Positions 1 to 9,477 of a DNA stretch of 32,804 nucleotides are shown here, one piece after another. This stretch comes from Thiobacillaceae bacterium. Lineage in GTDB: Bacteria; Pseudomonadota; Gammaproteobacteria; Burkholderiales; Thiobacillaceae. How positions within the stretch are numbered: the first letter of the stretch is position 1; each line of letters starts with the position of its first letter. A program made the position numbers and the translations under genes. The notes beneath the pieces are model-generated. The model saw only the letters and a list, made by a program, of their open reading frames with translations. It ran no database searches and was not told where the DNA came from. The stretch is from positions 1 through 32,804 of the forward strand of contig JANWZL010000105.1 of the NCBI GenBank assembly GCA_025054655.1, given 5' to 3'.

Positions 1-192
1 ACCGGCGCGCACCGCGGCGTTGACCGCACCGGTCTCGCCACGCACCAGCACGGTGACATAACCGCCGCCGACGAACTGCCGGCCGATCAGCCGCACCTCG
101 GCCGCCTTGCACATGGCGTCGGCCGCCTCGATCGCCGGCACTAGCCCACGGGTCTCGATCATGCCCAGCGCTATACCCATACGTTCTGCCAT
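1..192 (-). CDS. csoS1: Carboxysome shell hexamer protein CsoS1 (BMC-H), C-terminus cut by window edge
   Basis: Reverse complement from 192 reads [63 protein letters not shown], a typical BMC-H N-terminus; last gene of the cso operon order. Confidence 0.95.
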   Translation of the reverse strand, partial: MAERMGIALGMIETRGLVPAIEAADAMCKAAEVRLIGRQFVGGGYVTVLVRGETGAVNAAVRAG

Positions 193-286
193 TTCATGAC
201 TCCTTTTCGGATCAAGGTTGATGATGTGTTCACGACCGCTTGCCTCGCCGGGGGATCGCAACCCGTATGTCAAACCGCCCGCACCC

Positions 287-532
287 TCACTCATCCCAGT
301 GATCGATGATGCCGCAGATGGTCAGGTCCGTCGTGATCTTGGGGTCGCGCATGGCGTAGCGGGCGGCACTGCCGCTCACGGTGAACACCCACTTGCCCGG
401 TGGCACGCCCACCGGGTCGGTGGCCACCGACAGCGCCCCTTTCTGGTCTTTGAGCACGCGCAGCGATTCCACCCCCAGCCCGGCCACGCGGCGGGTGCAC
501 ACCAGCTCGTCGATCACCTGCATGATCTCCAT
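287..532 (-). CDS. csoS4B: Carboxysome vertex pentamer protein CsoS4B
   Basis: 81 aa [85 protein letters not shown]/EutN-CcmL fold pattern. Start overlaps the csoS4A stop (TGATG). Confidence 0.93.
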   Translation of the reverse strand: MEIMQVIDELVCTRRVAGLGVESLRVLKDQKGALSVATDPVGVPPGKWVFTVSGSAARYAMRDPKITTDLTICGIIDHWDE

Positions 533-906
533 CAGTGCTGACCTGTGCCGCTGGCGACCGTCTCCACCGCAGGCTGGTCGGCGGCGGGTTTGGGCTCGGC
601 GGCCGGCTTGGCCGCCTCCGTGGCCTTGCTCTCCGCAGCCGGCTTGCTGCCGCCACCGTCGCCGTCCCAGAAGTCGATGATGCCGACGATGGTCAGATCG
701 GAGGGGTATTCCTTGCTGCCGGCGGCATCGCGCGCGGCACTGGAGCCGACACAGATCACCCAGTCGCCGGGGATGCAGCCGACCGCATCCACCGCCACGC
801 TGTAGGCACCGCCGGCCTTCTCCTGCACCACCAGCAGCGGCTTGTGTCCCAGCTGCTCGATGCGGTTGGTCGATACCAGGGTCTTGACCACACGCATGAT
901 CTTCAT
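532..906 (-). CDS. csoS4A: Carboxysome vertex pentamer protein CsoS4A with an Ala/Pro/Lys/Glu-rich C-terminal tail
   Basis: MKIMRVVKTLVSTNRIEQLGHKPLLVVQEK...SDLTIVGIIDFWD is CsoS4A-like; about 43 extra residues follow. Confidence 0.93.
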   Translation of the reverse strand: MKIMRVVKTLVSTNRIEQLGHKPLLVVQEKAGGAYSVAVDAVGCIPGDWVICVGSSAARDAAGSKEYPSDLTIVGIIDFWDGDGGGSKPAAESKATEAAKPAAEPKPAADQPAVETVASGTGQH

Positions 907-921
907 GGGCCACCTCGTCTC

Positions 922-2448
922 TCAATGTCCCGTGTCGATCGCATCGTCTTCGATGAAGGCGCAACGCTCGCGGCCCTGGCGGTCGCTCACCGCCATGCGG
1001 CAGTACAGCAGCCCGCGGGCATGCAGATCGGCGTAGCGCGCCTCGATCGCTGCCTTCACCCGCCGGCAGCGCGCCACCGCGCGCTCGCGCCCGCCCGGCA
1101 CGCGCGAGGAATAGGTGAAATGCACCAGTATCGGGATGGCCAGTCCATGCCGCACGTTCAACCCGGTGAAGATCTTCACACCCACGTCCAGGTCGGCCGC
1201 CCCCTCCTCCACCGTGTCGAGGTGGGCGAAGTAGTAGTGGTTGCGCAGCTGCACCTCGCTCACCGCCTCGCCGGCGCAGATGAACTCCTCGTCGTGGCCG
1301 ATAACCGCATAGCGCCCGGCATGGTGGCGGATGACGTATTCGATCTGCGACAGGTTCGCCTCCAGCAGCTTGACCGTGAGCGCGCGCATGCCCGCGGCCA
1401 TCTCGCCCTCGCCCTGGGCCCAGCCGTCGGCGCGCTCGGCGCGGGCCACCGCCTCGGCGATGTGACGACGTGCCGCCGTCGCATCCATACCCAAAGTCTC
1501 TCGGTACAACACGGCCGAATCGACGTAGCGGTAGGGGTTGACCTCACCGCGGCCGTCGGGCAGATGCACGCGGATGGCGTCCAGGTCGGTGTCCACGCCG
1601 ATCAGCAGGACGTCCGGCGCGGCGCCGCGGCCGAAGGTGTTGTCGATGGCGGCGCGCAATTCGTTCAGGCGGTTCAACGCCGCCTCCACCGCGGCGCGGT
1701 CGTTGCTGCCATGGGCGGCGCAGCCCTGGTGGTTGGCGTCGGAGGAGCTGAAGTGATAGACCGCGATCTTCAGATAGTTGGCCTGCTCCGCCCCTGGCAG
1801 CCCGCCGGTCAGGCGCAGCAGCTCCTGCTGGGTCCAGTCGGCCACGTCGCCCTCCACGTCGAACAGGGCGCCGGCATAGGCCTTCACCACCACGTCGGGG
1901 TTGGGGGCGATGCGCAGGATGTAAGGCAGCAGACCTTGCAGACGCCCGTCGGCGCAAGGGCTCACGTCCACCGTATGGTAGCCGCAGGCGCGCAGGAATT
2001 CGGGCGTGATGGCGATCTTCTCGCGCCAGGGGGCCTGGTCGGCCTCGGCCGCATCCACGCCCGCCTTCACGGTCGCGAACACGCAGTGGGCGTGCAGCGC
2101 CCGCATGTCCAGACCGGTCACCCAAGCGTCCTCCAGCAGGGCCTGCGGCAGCTCGAAACCGAGACACTCGCGCGCCAGGTGCTGCGCCCGCTCGACGAAG
2201 TCGCGCTCGTGCTGCAGGGCCGAGATCACCTTCAGGGTGTCGGTGATGGCGGCGAAGCGCCCGCGGATGCGCCGCTCGTAGGCGTACAGCGACTGGTTGA
2301 GGGCACGGTCCACCAAGGCGTGCTCGCAGGTCTGGCCGGCACCGACGACGCAGGCCGGGTTGTCCGGCACCGCCGCCGGTGCGGCCGCGGCGCCACACTC
2401 GCGCGTGAGTGCGCGCTGCAAGGCGGCCAGGCGTTTGCGCGTGTTCAT
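922..2448 (-). CDS. csoSCA: Carboxysomal carbonic anhydrase CsoSCA
   Basis: 508 aa ORF between csoS2 and csoS4A with CsoSCA-like segments (CVFATVKAGVDAAEADQAPWREKIAITPEFLRACGYHTVDVSPCADGRLQGLLPYILRIAP; VYHFSSSDANHQGCAAHGSND). Confidence 0.93.
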   Translation of the reverse strand: MNTRKRLAALQRALTRECGAAAAPAAVPDNPACVVGAGQTCEHALVDRALNQSLYAYERRIRGRFAAITDTLKVISALQHERDFVERAQHLARECLGFELPQALLEDAWVTGLDMRALHAHCVFATVKAGVDAAEADQAPWREKIAITPEFLRACGYHTVDVSPCADGRLQGLLPYILRIAPNPDVVVKAYAGALFDVEGDVADWTQQELLRLTGGLPGAEQANYLKIAVYHFSSSDANHQGCAAHGSNDRAAVEAALNRLNELRAAIDNTFGRGAAPDVLLIGVDTDLDAIRVHLPDGRGEVNPYRYVDSAVLYRETLGMDATAARRHIAEAVARAERADGWAQGEGEMAAGMRALTVKLLEANLSQIEYVIRHHAGRYAVIGHDEEFICAGEAVSEVQLRNHYYFAHLDTVEEGAADLDVGVKIFTGLNVRHGLAIPILVHFTYSSRVPGGRERAVARCRRVKAAIEARYADLHARGLLYCRMAVSDRQGRERCAFIEDDAIDTGH

Positions 2449-2465
2449 CCTAGGCCTTCACCCCG

Positions 2466-5210
2466 TCAACCGCGCGCCCCGCCGGAATAGGTGACGATGG
2501 CGCCCTTGCTGGTGTTGCCAGCGGAGCCGGTGATGCGGCTCTCCGGCACGGGCGGGCGCTCGATGTCGCGCCAGGCTTGGGCGCTCACCCCCGCCCCACG
2601 CGGCTCCCCACGCAACGAGGGGTTACGTGTCTGGGCAAAACTCCCCTCGGTGCCGGTCACCCGGCTTTGCGGGTGCCAGGCGTCGCCGGTGATGCGCGGA
2701 CCCTGATGACCCTCGCCGGTCACGCGTAAGGCGGCGGCGATGCGTTCCTGCTCGGCGGCGGCCTGGCCGCGCGCACCCAGGTGACGGAACTCGGGCGTGC
2801 CGGTGATCAGCCCCTGGGCCTTGTTCACCGGCCCGGTGATGCGTTCGCCGCCATAGGCCGTGCCGGTGACCTCGCCCGCCTGCATGCGCCGCTCCCAGGC
2901 CTCGCGCGCGGGCGACTTGATGCTGAAGTCGATCGGCGCGGGTGGCCGCGGCGGCGCCTCCCAGGTGCGCGCGCGCGGCACGAAGCGACCGCTCGCGGCC
3001 GTGGCGCACTGGCTGGGCAGGGTGTCCGGGCCGAGATAAGGCGTGCCGGTGAGCGGGGCACAAGCACCGCGCTCGTCGCCGGTCATCACCGAACCGCCGG
3101 CCCCTGGCCGGTCGCCGGTGACCACCGCGGCCGGGATGGTGGCCTGGTCACGCACACGGGCCAGCTGCGCCTGGGTGTCCTCCGTGGCGCAGAACTGGGC
3201 ATACTGGCTGCGGCCGATGTACGGCGTGCCGGAGATCGGCGCACAGCCGCCGTATTCGTCCCCCGTGACGCGCGGTGAGCGGCCCACCGCACTGCCGGTG
3301 ATGGGCACGCCGCGCAGGGTGCGATCGACCTGCACCTTGGCCACGGGCGCGATCGGGGTGCTCACGGGGCAGACCGCGGGGTCGGCCACCGTGTAGTCTG
3401 TACCGGTGACGGGCGCGCACCCCCCTGGCTCGTCACCGGTCACCTTTGGGCTGCGCCCGACCTCCGTGCCGGTCACGGTCTGACCGGCCAGGGTCTGCGC
3501 CTCGCCCACCTTGCGCGGCCCGCCCACTGCACACAGCGGTTCGAAGTCGCGCGCGTTGAAATACTGCGTGCCCGTGATGTGGCGGCAGCTGCCCGGCTCG
3601 TCGCCGGTGACCTTGGGTGAGCGGCCGACCTCGGTGCCCGTCACCGTGTGCTCGCCGCGGGTGCTCATCACGCTCACCTTGCGTGGATGCTTGGGCGGCT
3701 CGGTCTTACAGAAGTCCTCGAACTGCTCCAGGGCGAGGTACTGGGTGCCGGTGATACCACGGCAGGCGCCCGGCTCGTCACCGGTGATCTTCACCGAGCG
3801 GCCCACGGCGGTGCCGGTGACCGGCTTGCCGCCAGCGGTGTGGGTGATGATCACCTTGTCCGGTCCGGTGTCGGGTGCGGCCTGGGTGTAGCGTGTGCCG
3901 GTGATGACGCGATCGGCACCGGGCTCGTCGCCGGTGACCTTGGGCGAGCGGCCCACCTGTGTGCCGGTGACCACCTTGCCCTTGTCGGTCTGGGCCACGC
4001 CCACCTTGGGTGGCATGACCGGTTGTGGGCGCGTGGCGCAGAATTCCTCGTAGCGCTCGGCCGAGAGGTATTCCGTGCCGGTGATGATGCGGCAGCTGCC
4101 CGGCTCGTCACCGGTGACCTTGGCGGAGCGGCCCACCTCGGTGCCGGTGACCTTTTGCGCGCGCAGGGTGGTGCTGGCGCCCACCTTGGCCGGGCCGGGC
4201 TCGGGGCGCTTGCCGCAGATGCTTTGGAACTGCTCCAGCCCGATGTACTCGGTGCCGGTGATCACCCGGCAGGAACCGGGCTCGTTGCCGGTGACCTTGG
4301 GGCTGCGCTCGACTTGGGTGCCGGTGATCGGCCGGCCGGACAGGGTGTGCCCCTCCTCCACCTTGGGTGGGGCGGGCAAGAGCTTGCGGGCGCGCATGCG
4401 ACCGGTGGGACGCGTAGCGGCGTTCGCCTCGCCGGCGCGACCGGTGAGCGACAGCACACGGCGGCGCTGCATGGCGATCTGCCGGCCGGTTGCCCCTTTG
4501 ACGATGGCGCTCTGCCAGTCCTGACCGGGCAGGGACACGGCGATCTTGGCGGCCTGTGCCACGCGCTTCAACCCCGCCTTGCCGTCGCGCGCCAGCGCCG
4601 CCCGCCTGGCGCGAGCGAGCGCCCGGCCAGTAGGTTGCTCAGGCAACGCGACCACCGCCTGCTGGTCGGCCGCCGACGTCTCCAGCGCCGGGCGCCAATC
4701 GGCCTCAGCCCCGCCTGCCGCGGCATTGAGGGTGGCCACCGCACCGCAGCCACCAGGGGCGCCATTGCAGCCACAACCGCAGCCCTTGGCCGTGTCGTTG
4801 GCGCCGGACGGTGCGGCTGCGGCGGACACAGGTGCCGCACGACGGGCGCGCACGGGACGCGTGGTCTGCATCGTCTCGCCCAGGGCCGCTTTGCCGCCGC
4901 GGCTCAGCGCGGCGCGGCGGGCGCGCGCCGCACTGGGGGCAACGGCCGCGCGCAGGCGGGCCACCAGCTCGGCCCCGTCGGCGGTCTCGCCAGCCGGCAT
5001 GACGCCGACGGCGGTCGTCGTGCTGGCGGCGCTGTCCGGCTCGACTGCCGGCAGGTTGCGGGCCACGGCCGATGCGGCCGGCCGGCCCGATGTGGTGCGT
5101 GGCACCGCCGTCTTGCCGTGCCGAGCCATGGCTTGGCGGCGTTGCCGCGCCAGCTCACGCCCAGACAAGGTCACGGCGGCGGCCGTGCTTTGTGCGGCTT
5201 GCTCTGTCAT
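2466..5210 (-). CDS. csoS2: Carboxysome assembly scaffold protein CsoS2
   Basis: 914 aa; N-repeats ([18 protein letters not shown]), seven M-repeats ([27 protein letters not shown]), conserved C-terminus ending [22 protein letters not shown]. Confidence 0.97.
   Translation of the reverse strand: [914 protein letters not shown]
3180..4368 (-). repeat. Seven CsoS2 middle (M) repeats within csoS2 (approximate limits)
   Basis: Seven recurrences of [31 protein letters not shown]; the same DNA words (cggtgac, gtgccggtg) recur in phase. Confidence 0.85.
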
Positions 5211-5270
5211 AGCTATCCCTTACGGTTCGTCCCACCGTGCATACGGGCGCGGGCCCCGCGCCCGGCGCGC

Positions 5271-5600
5271 TCAGCGATACACGACGAAGGCCAGGCCCTG
5301 GCACTGCGCGTAGTTGTCGTAGGCGACGAAACGCACCATGTGATCGGGGAACTCGCGGTGGCAGGCCTCGATCTCGGCCAGCACTGCATCGACCGACTGC
5401 TCGCCGAACATGGGCAGTTTCCACATGTACCAATAGTGCACGTGCCCCGGGGTGCCGCGCTCGGTGTGTTCCACCGCCGGGTTCCAGCCCTGGGCGATGG
5501 CGTAGGCGATCTGCTTGCGCACCTGATCCGGGGTCATTTGCGGCAGGTAGGAAAAGGTCTCGTATTTCTTGCCGGAACGATATGCCTGTACGGAAGCCAT
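5271..5600 (-). CDS. cbbS: RuBisCO form I small subunit
   Basis: 109 aa [55 protein letters not shown]; next to cbbL. Confidence 0.97.
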   Translation of the reverse strand: MASVQAYRSGKKYETFSYLPQMTPDQVRKQIAYAIAQGWNPAVEHTERGTPGHVHYWYMWKLPMFGEQSVDAVLAEIEACHREFPDHMVRFVAYDNYAQCQGLAFVVYR

Positions 5601-5675
5601 GAGTGTGTCCTTTCTCGCTTGATGGGGTTACGCGCCGGCCGGCGCGGGCCGAAGGCCCGCCCGGGCGGACGCGGC

Positions 5676-7097
5676 TTACTTATGCGCCACGTCCAGCTTG
5701 TCCACCACGTCGAACTCGAACTTGATCTCCTTCCAGGTCTCCATGGCGATCTTCAGTTCGGGCGAGTGCTGGGCGGCACGGGTGAGGATCTCCTTGCCCT
5801 CTTTTTCCAGCTGGGCGCCTTCGTTACGCGCCTGCACGCAGGCCTCCAGCGCCACGCGGTTGGCGTGCGCGCCGGCGGCGTTGCCCCAGGGGTGACCGAG
5901 GGTGCCGCCGCCGAACTGCAGCACGGCGTCGTCACCGAAGATGGTCACCAGGGCCGGCATGTGCCAGACGTGGATGCCGCCCGAGGCCACGGCGAAGACG
6001 CCGGGCATGGAGCCCCAATCCTGGTCGAAGAAGATGCCGCGCGAGCGGTCCTCGGGAATGAAGGATTCGCGCAGCAGGTCGATCCAGCCCAGGGTGGCCT
6101 GGCGATCGCCCTCCAGCTTGCCCACCACGGTGCCGGTGTGCAGGTGGTCGCCGCCGGACAGACGCAGGGCCTTGGCCAACACGCGGAAGTGGATGCCGTG
6201 GTGCGGGTTGCGGTCGAGCACCGCATGCATGGCGCGGTGGATGTGCAGCAGCACGCCGTTCTCACGGCACCAGTTGGCCAGGCCGGTGTTGGCGCAGAAG
6301 CCGCCGGTGAGGTAGTCGTGCATGATGATGGGGGCGCCGATCTCCTTGGCATACTCGGCGCGCTTGAACATCTCGTCCGGGGTGGGGGCGGTGACGTTCA
6401 GATAATGCCCCTTGCGCTCGCCGGTCTCGGCCTCGGCCTTTTGAATGGCCTCCATGACGAAGTCGAAGCGCTCGCGCCAGCGCATGAACGGCTGGGAGTT
6501 GACGTTCTCGTCGTCCTTGGTGAAGTCCAACCCCCCGCGCAGGCACTCATATACCGCACGCCCGTAGTTCTTGGCCGACAGACCCAGCTTCGGCTTGATG
6601 GTGCAGCCGAGCAGCGGACGGCCGTACTTGTTCAGCTTGTCACGCTCGACCTGGATGCCGTGCGGCGGGCCACCGCAGGTCTTGACATAGGCGAGCGGGA
6701 AGCGCACGTCCTCCAGACGCAGGGCGCGGATCGCCTTGAAGCCGAAGACGTTGCCCACCAGGGAGGTGAACACGTTGACCACCGAGCCCTCTTCGAACAG
6801 GTCGATGGGATAGGCCACGAAGGCATAGAAGCAGGTGTCGTCGCCGGGCACGTCCTCGATGCGGTAGGCACGGCCCTTGTAGTAGTCGAGGTCGGTCAGC
6901 AGGTCGGTCCACACCGTGGTCCAGGTGCCGGTGGAGGACTCGGCCGCCACCGCCGCGGCGGCCTCTTCGCGGTCCACGCCGGGCTGGGGCGTGATCTTGA
7001 AGCAGGCCAGCACGTCGGTGTCCAGCGGCACATAGTCGGGCTGCCAGTAGGTCTGGCGATACTCCTTCACGCCAGCTTGGTAGGTCTTCACTGCCAT
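5676..7097 (-). CDS. cbbL: RuBisCO form I large subunit (carboxysomal type by context)
   Basis: 473 aa with active-site motif [24 protein letters not shown] and [22 protein letters not shown]. Confidence 0.98.
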   Translation of the reverse strand: MAVKTYQAGVKEYRQTYWQPDYVPLDTDVLACFKITPQPGVDREEAAAAVAAESSTGTWTTVWTDLLTDLDYYKGRAYRIEDVPGDDTCFYAFVAYPIDLFEEGSVVNVFTSLVGNVFGFKAIRALRLEDVRFPLAYVKTCGGPPHGIQVERDKLNKYGRPLLGCTIKPKLGLSAKNYGRAVYECLRGGLDFTKDDENVNSQPFMRWRERFDFVMEAIQKAEAETGERKGHYLNVTAPTPDEMFKRAEYAKEIGAPIIMHDYLTGGFCANTGLANWCRENGVLLHIHRAMHAVLDRNPHHGIHFRVLAKALRLSGGDHLHTGTVVGKLEGDRQATLGWIDLLRESFIPEDRSRGIFFDQDWGSMPGVFAVASGGIHVWHMPALVTIFGDDAVLQFGGGTLGHPWGNAAGAHANRVALEACVQARNEGAQLEKEGKEILTRAAQHSPELKIAMETWKEIKFEFDVVDKLDVAHK

Positions 7098-7290
7098 GTG
7101 TTCACTCCTTGACGAGTATGGTGGTCAAACCCTGCACGGGATCACTGCGCCCCCGGCTTGCGCTTGAGGCCCCGCATCGAAAACCGCGCGCTGCTCGCGG
7201 GGCGCGCGGGCGTAACGACGCACGTGCGCCCAGATCGGAAGCCTGCGCGATGATGCGCAAAAGCCAACATCAATAACAGTCACGTTTTTC

Positions 7291-7322
7291 TATCGATGTG
7301 ATAGATTCTCATCTATCGATCG
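7291..7322. promoter_or_regulatory. Candidate CbbR operator in the cbbL/cbbR divergent spacer
   Basis: Perfect inverted repeat GATAGAT-TCTC-ATCTATC (7300-7317) flanked by two TATCGAT copies (7291-7297, 7314-7320). Confidence 0.5.
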
Positions 7323-7340
7323 TCCGCCAACGCGCCAGCC

Positions 7341-8252
7341 ATGCGCCACACCACCTTCCGCCAGCTGGAGATCTTCGAGGCCATCGCTCGCCTGGGCAGC
7401 TTCACCCGCGCGGCCGAGGAGCTGCACCTGACCCAGCCGACCATCTCCATGCAGATGAAGAAGCTCGCCGACGCGGTGGGTGTGCCGCTGATCGAGCAGG
7501 TGGGTAAGAAGATCTATCTGACCGAGGCGGGGCGGGAGCTGGCGCAGGCCGCGCGCGAGGTATTCGACGTGCTGGAGCGCTACGAGGCGGCGGTGGCCGA
7601 ACGACGGGGGCTGAAGAAGGGCAGGCTCAGCCTCATGGTGATCACCACCGCCTCCTATTTCGCCCCGCGACTGCTGGGCGAGTTCGCCCGTCGCTATCCG
7701 GGCATCGAGGTGGCGTTGTCGGTGACCAACCGCGAGCGGGTGCTCGCCAGCATCGCCGAGAACCTGCAGGACCTCTATTTCCTGGGACAGCCGCCGGAAG
7801 AGCTGGTGGACGTGGTAGCCATCCCCTTCATGGAAAACCCTCTGGTGGTGGTGGCTGCGCCCGACCACCCGCTGGCGCGGCGGCGCAACATCCCTTTGCA
7901 GCGGCTGGCCGGTGAGCCATGGCTGATGCGCGAGGCAGGCTCGGGCACGCGCAAGGCCCTGGAGCGGCGTTTCGCCGAGGAGGGGCTCACCCCTAACGTG
8001 CGCATGGAGCTGGGGGCCAACGAGGCGATCAAACAGGCCATCCTGGCCGGGCTGGGCATCTCGGTGTTGTCGCGTCACTCGCTCGTGCTGCATCCGCCGG
8101 GGCAATTCGCCATCCTCGACGTGGAGGGTTTCCCCATCCGCCGCCAGTGGTACGCGGTCTATCCGGCCGGGCGCAAGCTCACACCGGTGACCCGCACCTT
8201 CCTCGACTTCCTGCGCGCCTACGGCCGCTCCCATGACGCCGGGGCTCATTGA
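7341..8252 (+). CDS. cbbR: LysR-family regulator, CbbR-like, divergent from cbbL
   Basis: MRHTTFRQLEIFEAIARLGSFTRAAEELHLTQPTISMQMKKLADAVGVPLIEQVGKKIYLTEAG is a LysR HTH; position next to cbbL. Confidence 0.9.
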   Translation: MRHTTFRQLEIFEAIARLGSFTRAAEELHLTQPTISMQMKKLADAVGVPLIEQVGKKIYLTEAGRELAQAAREVFDVLERYEAAVAERRGLKKGRLSLMVITTASYFAPRLLGEFARRYPGIEVALSVTNRERVLASIAENLQDLYFLGQPPEELVDVVAIPFMENPLVVVAAPDHPLARRRNIPLQRLAGEPWLMREAGSGTRKALERRFAEEGLTPNVRMELGANEAIKQAILAGLGISVLSRHSLVLHPPGQFAILDVEGFPIRRQWYAVYPAGRKLTPVTRTFLDFLRAYGRSHDAGAH

Positions 8253-9477
8253 CGCGGCGGCCGCGGCGCTGGCCGAGCTGCTGCGCTTCGACCGTCCGGC
8301 CGACGCCGTGCTCTCGCATTTCTTCCGCGCGCGGCCCAAACTGGGTGCACGCGAGCGCGCCTTCATCGCTGAGGCTGGCTACGGCGCGCTGCGTCGGCTG
8401 CGCAGCCTGGAACGGCTCGCTGGCGGCCGTGATGCGCGCCGACTGCTGCTTGCCTGGCTCGCCCGCGACGGCGGCCACAACCTGCGCCAGTTCGAGTCCG
8501 TGGCCACGGCCGGAGAGCTCACCTGGCTGAGCGCGGTCAAGGCCGCTGACCGAGAGGCTTTAGAGCCGGCCGTGCGGCTGGAGCTGCCGGACTGGTTGTA
8601 TGCACGGCTCGCCGCGGTCTACGGCGAGCGGCTGCCGGCGCTGGCCGCGGCCCTCAATCGCCCCGCCCCGCTCGACCTGCGTGTGAACCTCCTGCGCGCC
8701 CGGCGCGAGGAGGTGCTGGCGCGGCTCGCCGCCGACGGCATCGAGGCTGCACCCACCCCCTATTCGCCCTGGGGCGTGCGGCTCAAGGGCAAGCCCACCA
8801 TCAACCGCCACCCGCTGTTCCTCGACGGCGTCGTGGAGGTCCAGGACGAGGGCAGCCAGCTGCTTGCCCTGCTCACCGGCGCACGCCGTGGCGAGATGGT
8901 GTGCGACTTCTGCGCTGGCGCCGGCGGCAAGACCCTGGCGCTGGCGGCCATGATGCGCAACAGCGGCCGGGTCTACGCCTTCGACGTCGCGCCGCTGCGC
9001 CTCAAGCAACTAAAGCCGCGGCTCAAGCGCTCCGGTCTGTCCAACGTCCACCCCGTGCTAATCAGCGCGGAGAACGACGTGCACGTCAAGCGCCTGGCCG
9101 GCAAATTCGACCGCGTGCTGGTGGACGCCCCCTGCTCGGGCCTCGGTACGCTGCGGCGCAACCCCGACCTCAAATGGCGCCACTCGCCCGCCACGGTGGC
9201 CGAACTGACGGCGAAACAGGCCGCCATCCTCGCTGCCGCCGCGCGCCTGGTCAAACCCGGCGGGCGGCTCATCTACGCCACCTGCAGCCTGCTGCCGGAG
9301 GAAAACGAGGTCATCGTCGCCGATTTCCTCGCCCGGCACACCGAATTCAGCCTGCAGCCGGTCGGCCCGCTGCTCGCCGAGCAGCGCGTGGACCTCGCCA
9401 TGGACGAGGCCCTGCGGCTCGACCCTGCGCAACACGGCACCGACGGGTTCTACGCCGCTGTGCTGACCCGCACCTGA
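8233..9477 (+). CDS. RsmB/NOP2-family SAM-dependent RNA m5C methyltransferase
   Basis: Motifs DFCAGAGGKTLALAAMM, VDAPCSGLGTLRRNPDLKWR, YATCSLLPEENE; start overlaps the cbbR end by 20 bp. Confidence 0.88.
   Translation: MTPGLIDAAAAALAELLRFDRPADAVLSHFFRARPKLGARERAFIAEAGYGALRRLRSLERLAGGRDARRLLLAWLARDGGHNLRQFESVATAGELTWLSAVKAADREALEPAVRLELPDWLYARLAAVYGERLPALAAALNRPAPLDLRVNLLRARREEVLARLAADGIEAAPTPYSPWGVRLKGKPTINRHPLFLDGVVEVQDEGSQLLALLTGARRGEMVCDFCAGAGGKTLALAAMMRNSGRVYAFDVAPLRLKQLKPRLKRSGLSNVHPVLISAENDVHVKRLAGKFDRVLVDAPCSGLGTLRRNPDLKWRHSPATVAELTAKQAAILAAAARLVKPGGRLIYATCSLLPEENEVIVADFLARHTEFSLQPVGPLLAEQRVDLAMDEALRLDPAQHGTDGFYAAVLTRT

Noticed and set aside
535-2490. 651-aa plus-strand ORF opposite csoSCA
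   Set aside because: Same antisense artefact; the minus-strand CsoSCA reading is unambiguous.
3870-3990. Third CsoS2 M-repeat lacks the usual Cys (EPGADR instead of EPGSCR)
   Set aside because: To my recollection the third M-repeat of the Halothiobacillus protein also lacks these Cys residues, so it is probably a conserved feature, not a novelty.
2466-5210. Regular DNA repeats in csoS2 considered as a CRISPR-like or minisatellite array
   Set aside because: Periodicity follows the known protein M-repeats, in frame throughout; no spacer/repeat structure.
3648-7112. 1154-aa plus-strand ORF across csoS2, cbbS and cbbL
   Set aside because: Antisense to certain genes; composition is the low-complexity His/Ala/Gly/Leu pattern expected from the opposite strand of GC-rich coding DNA.
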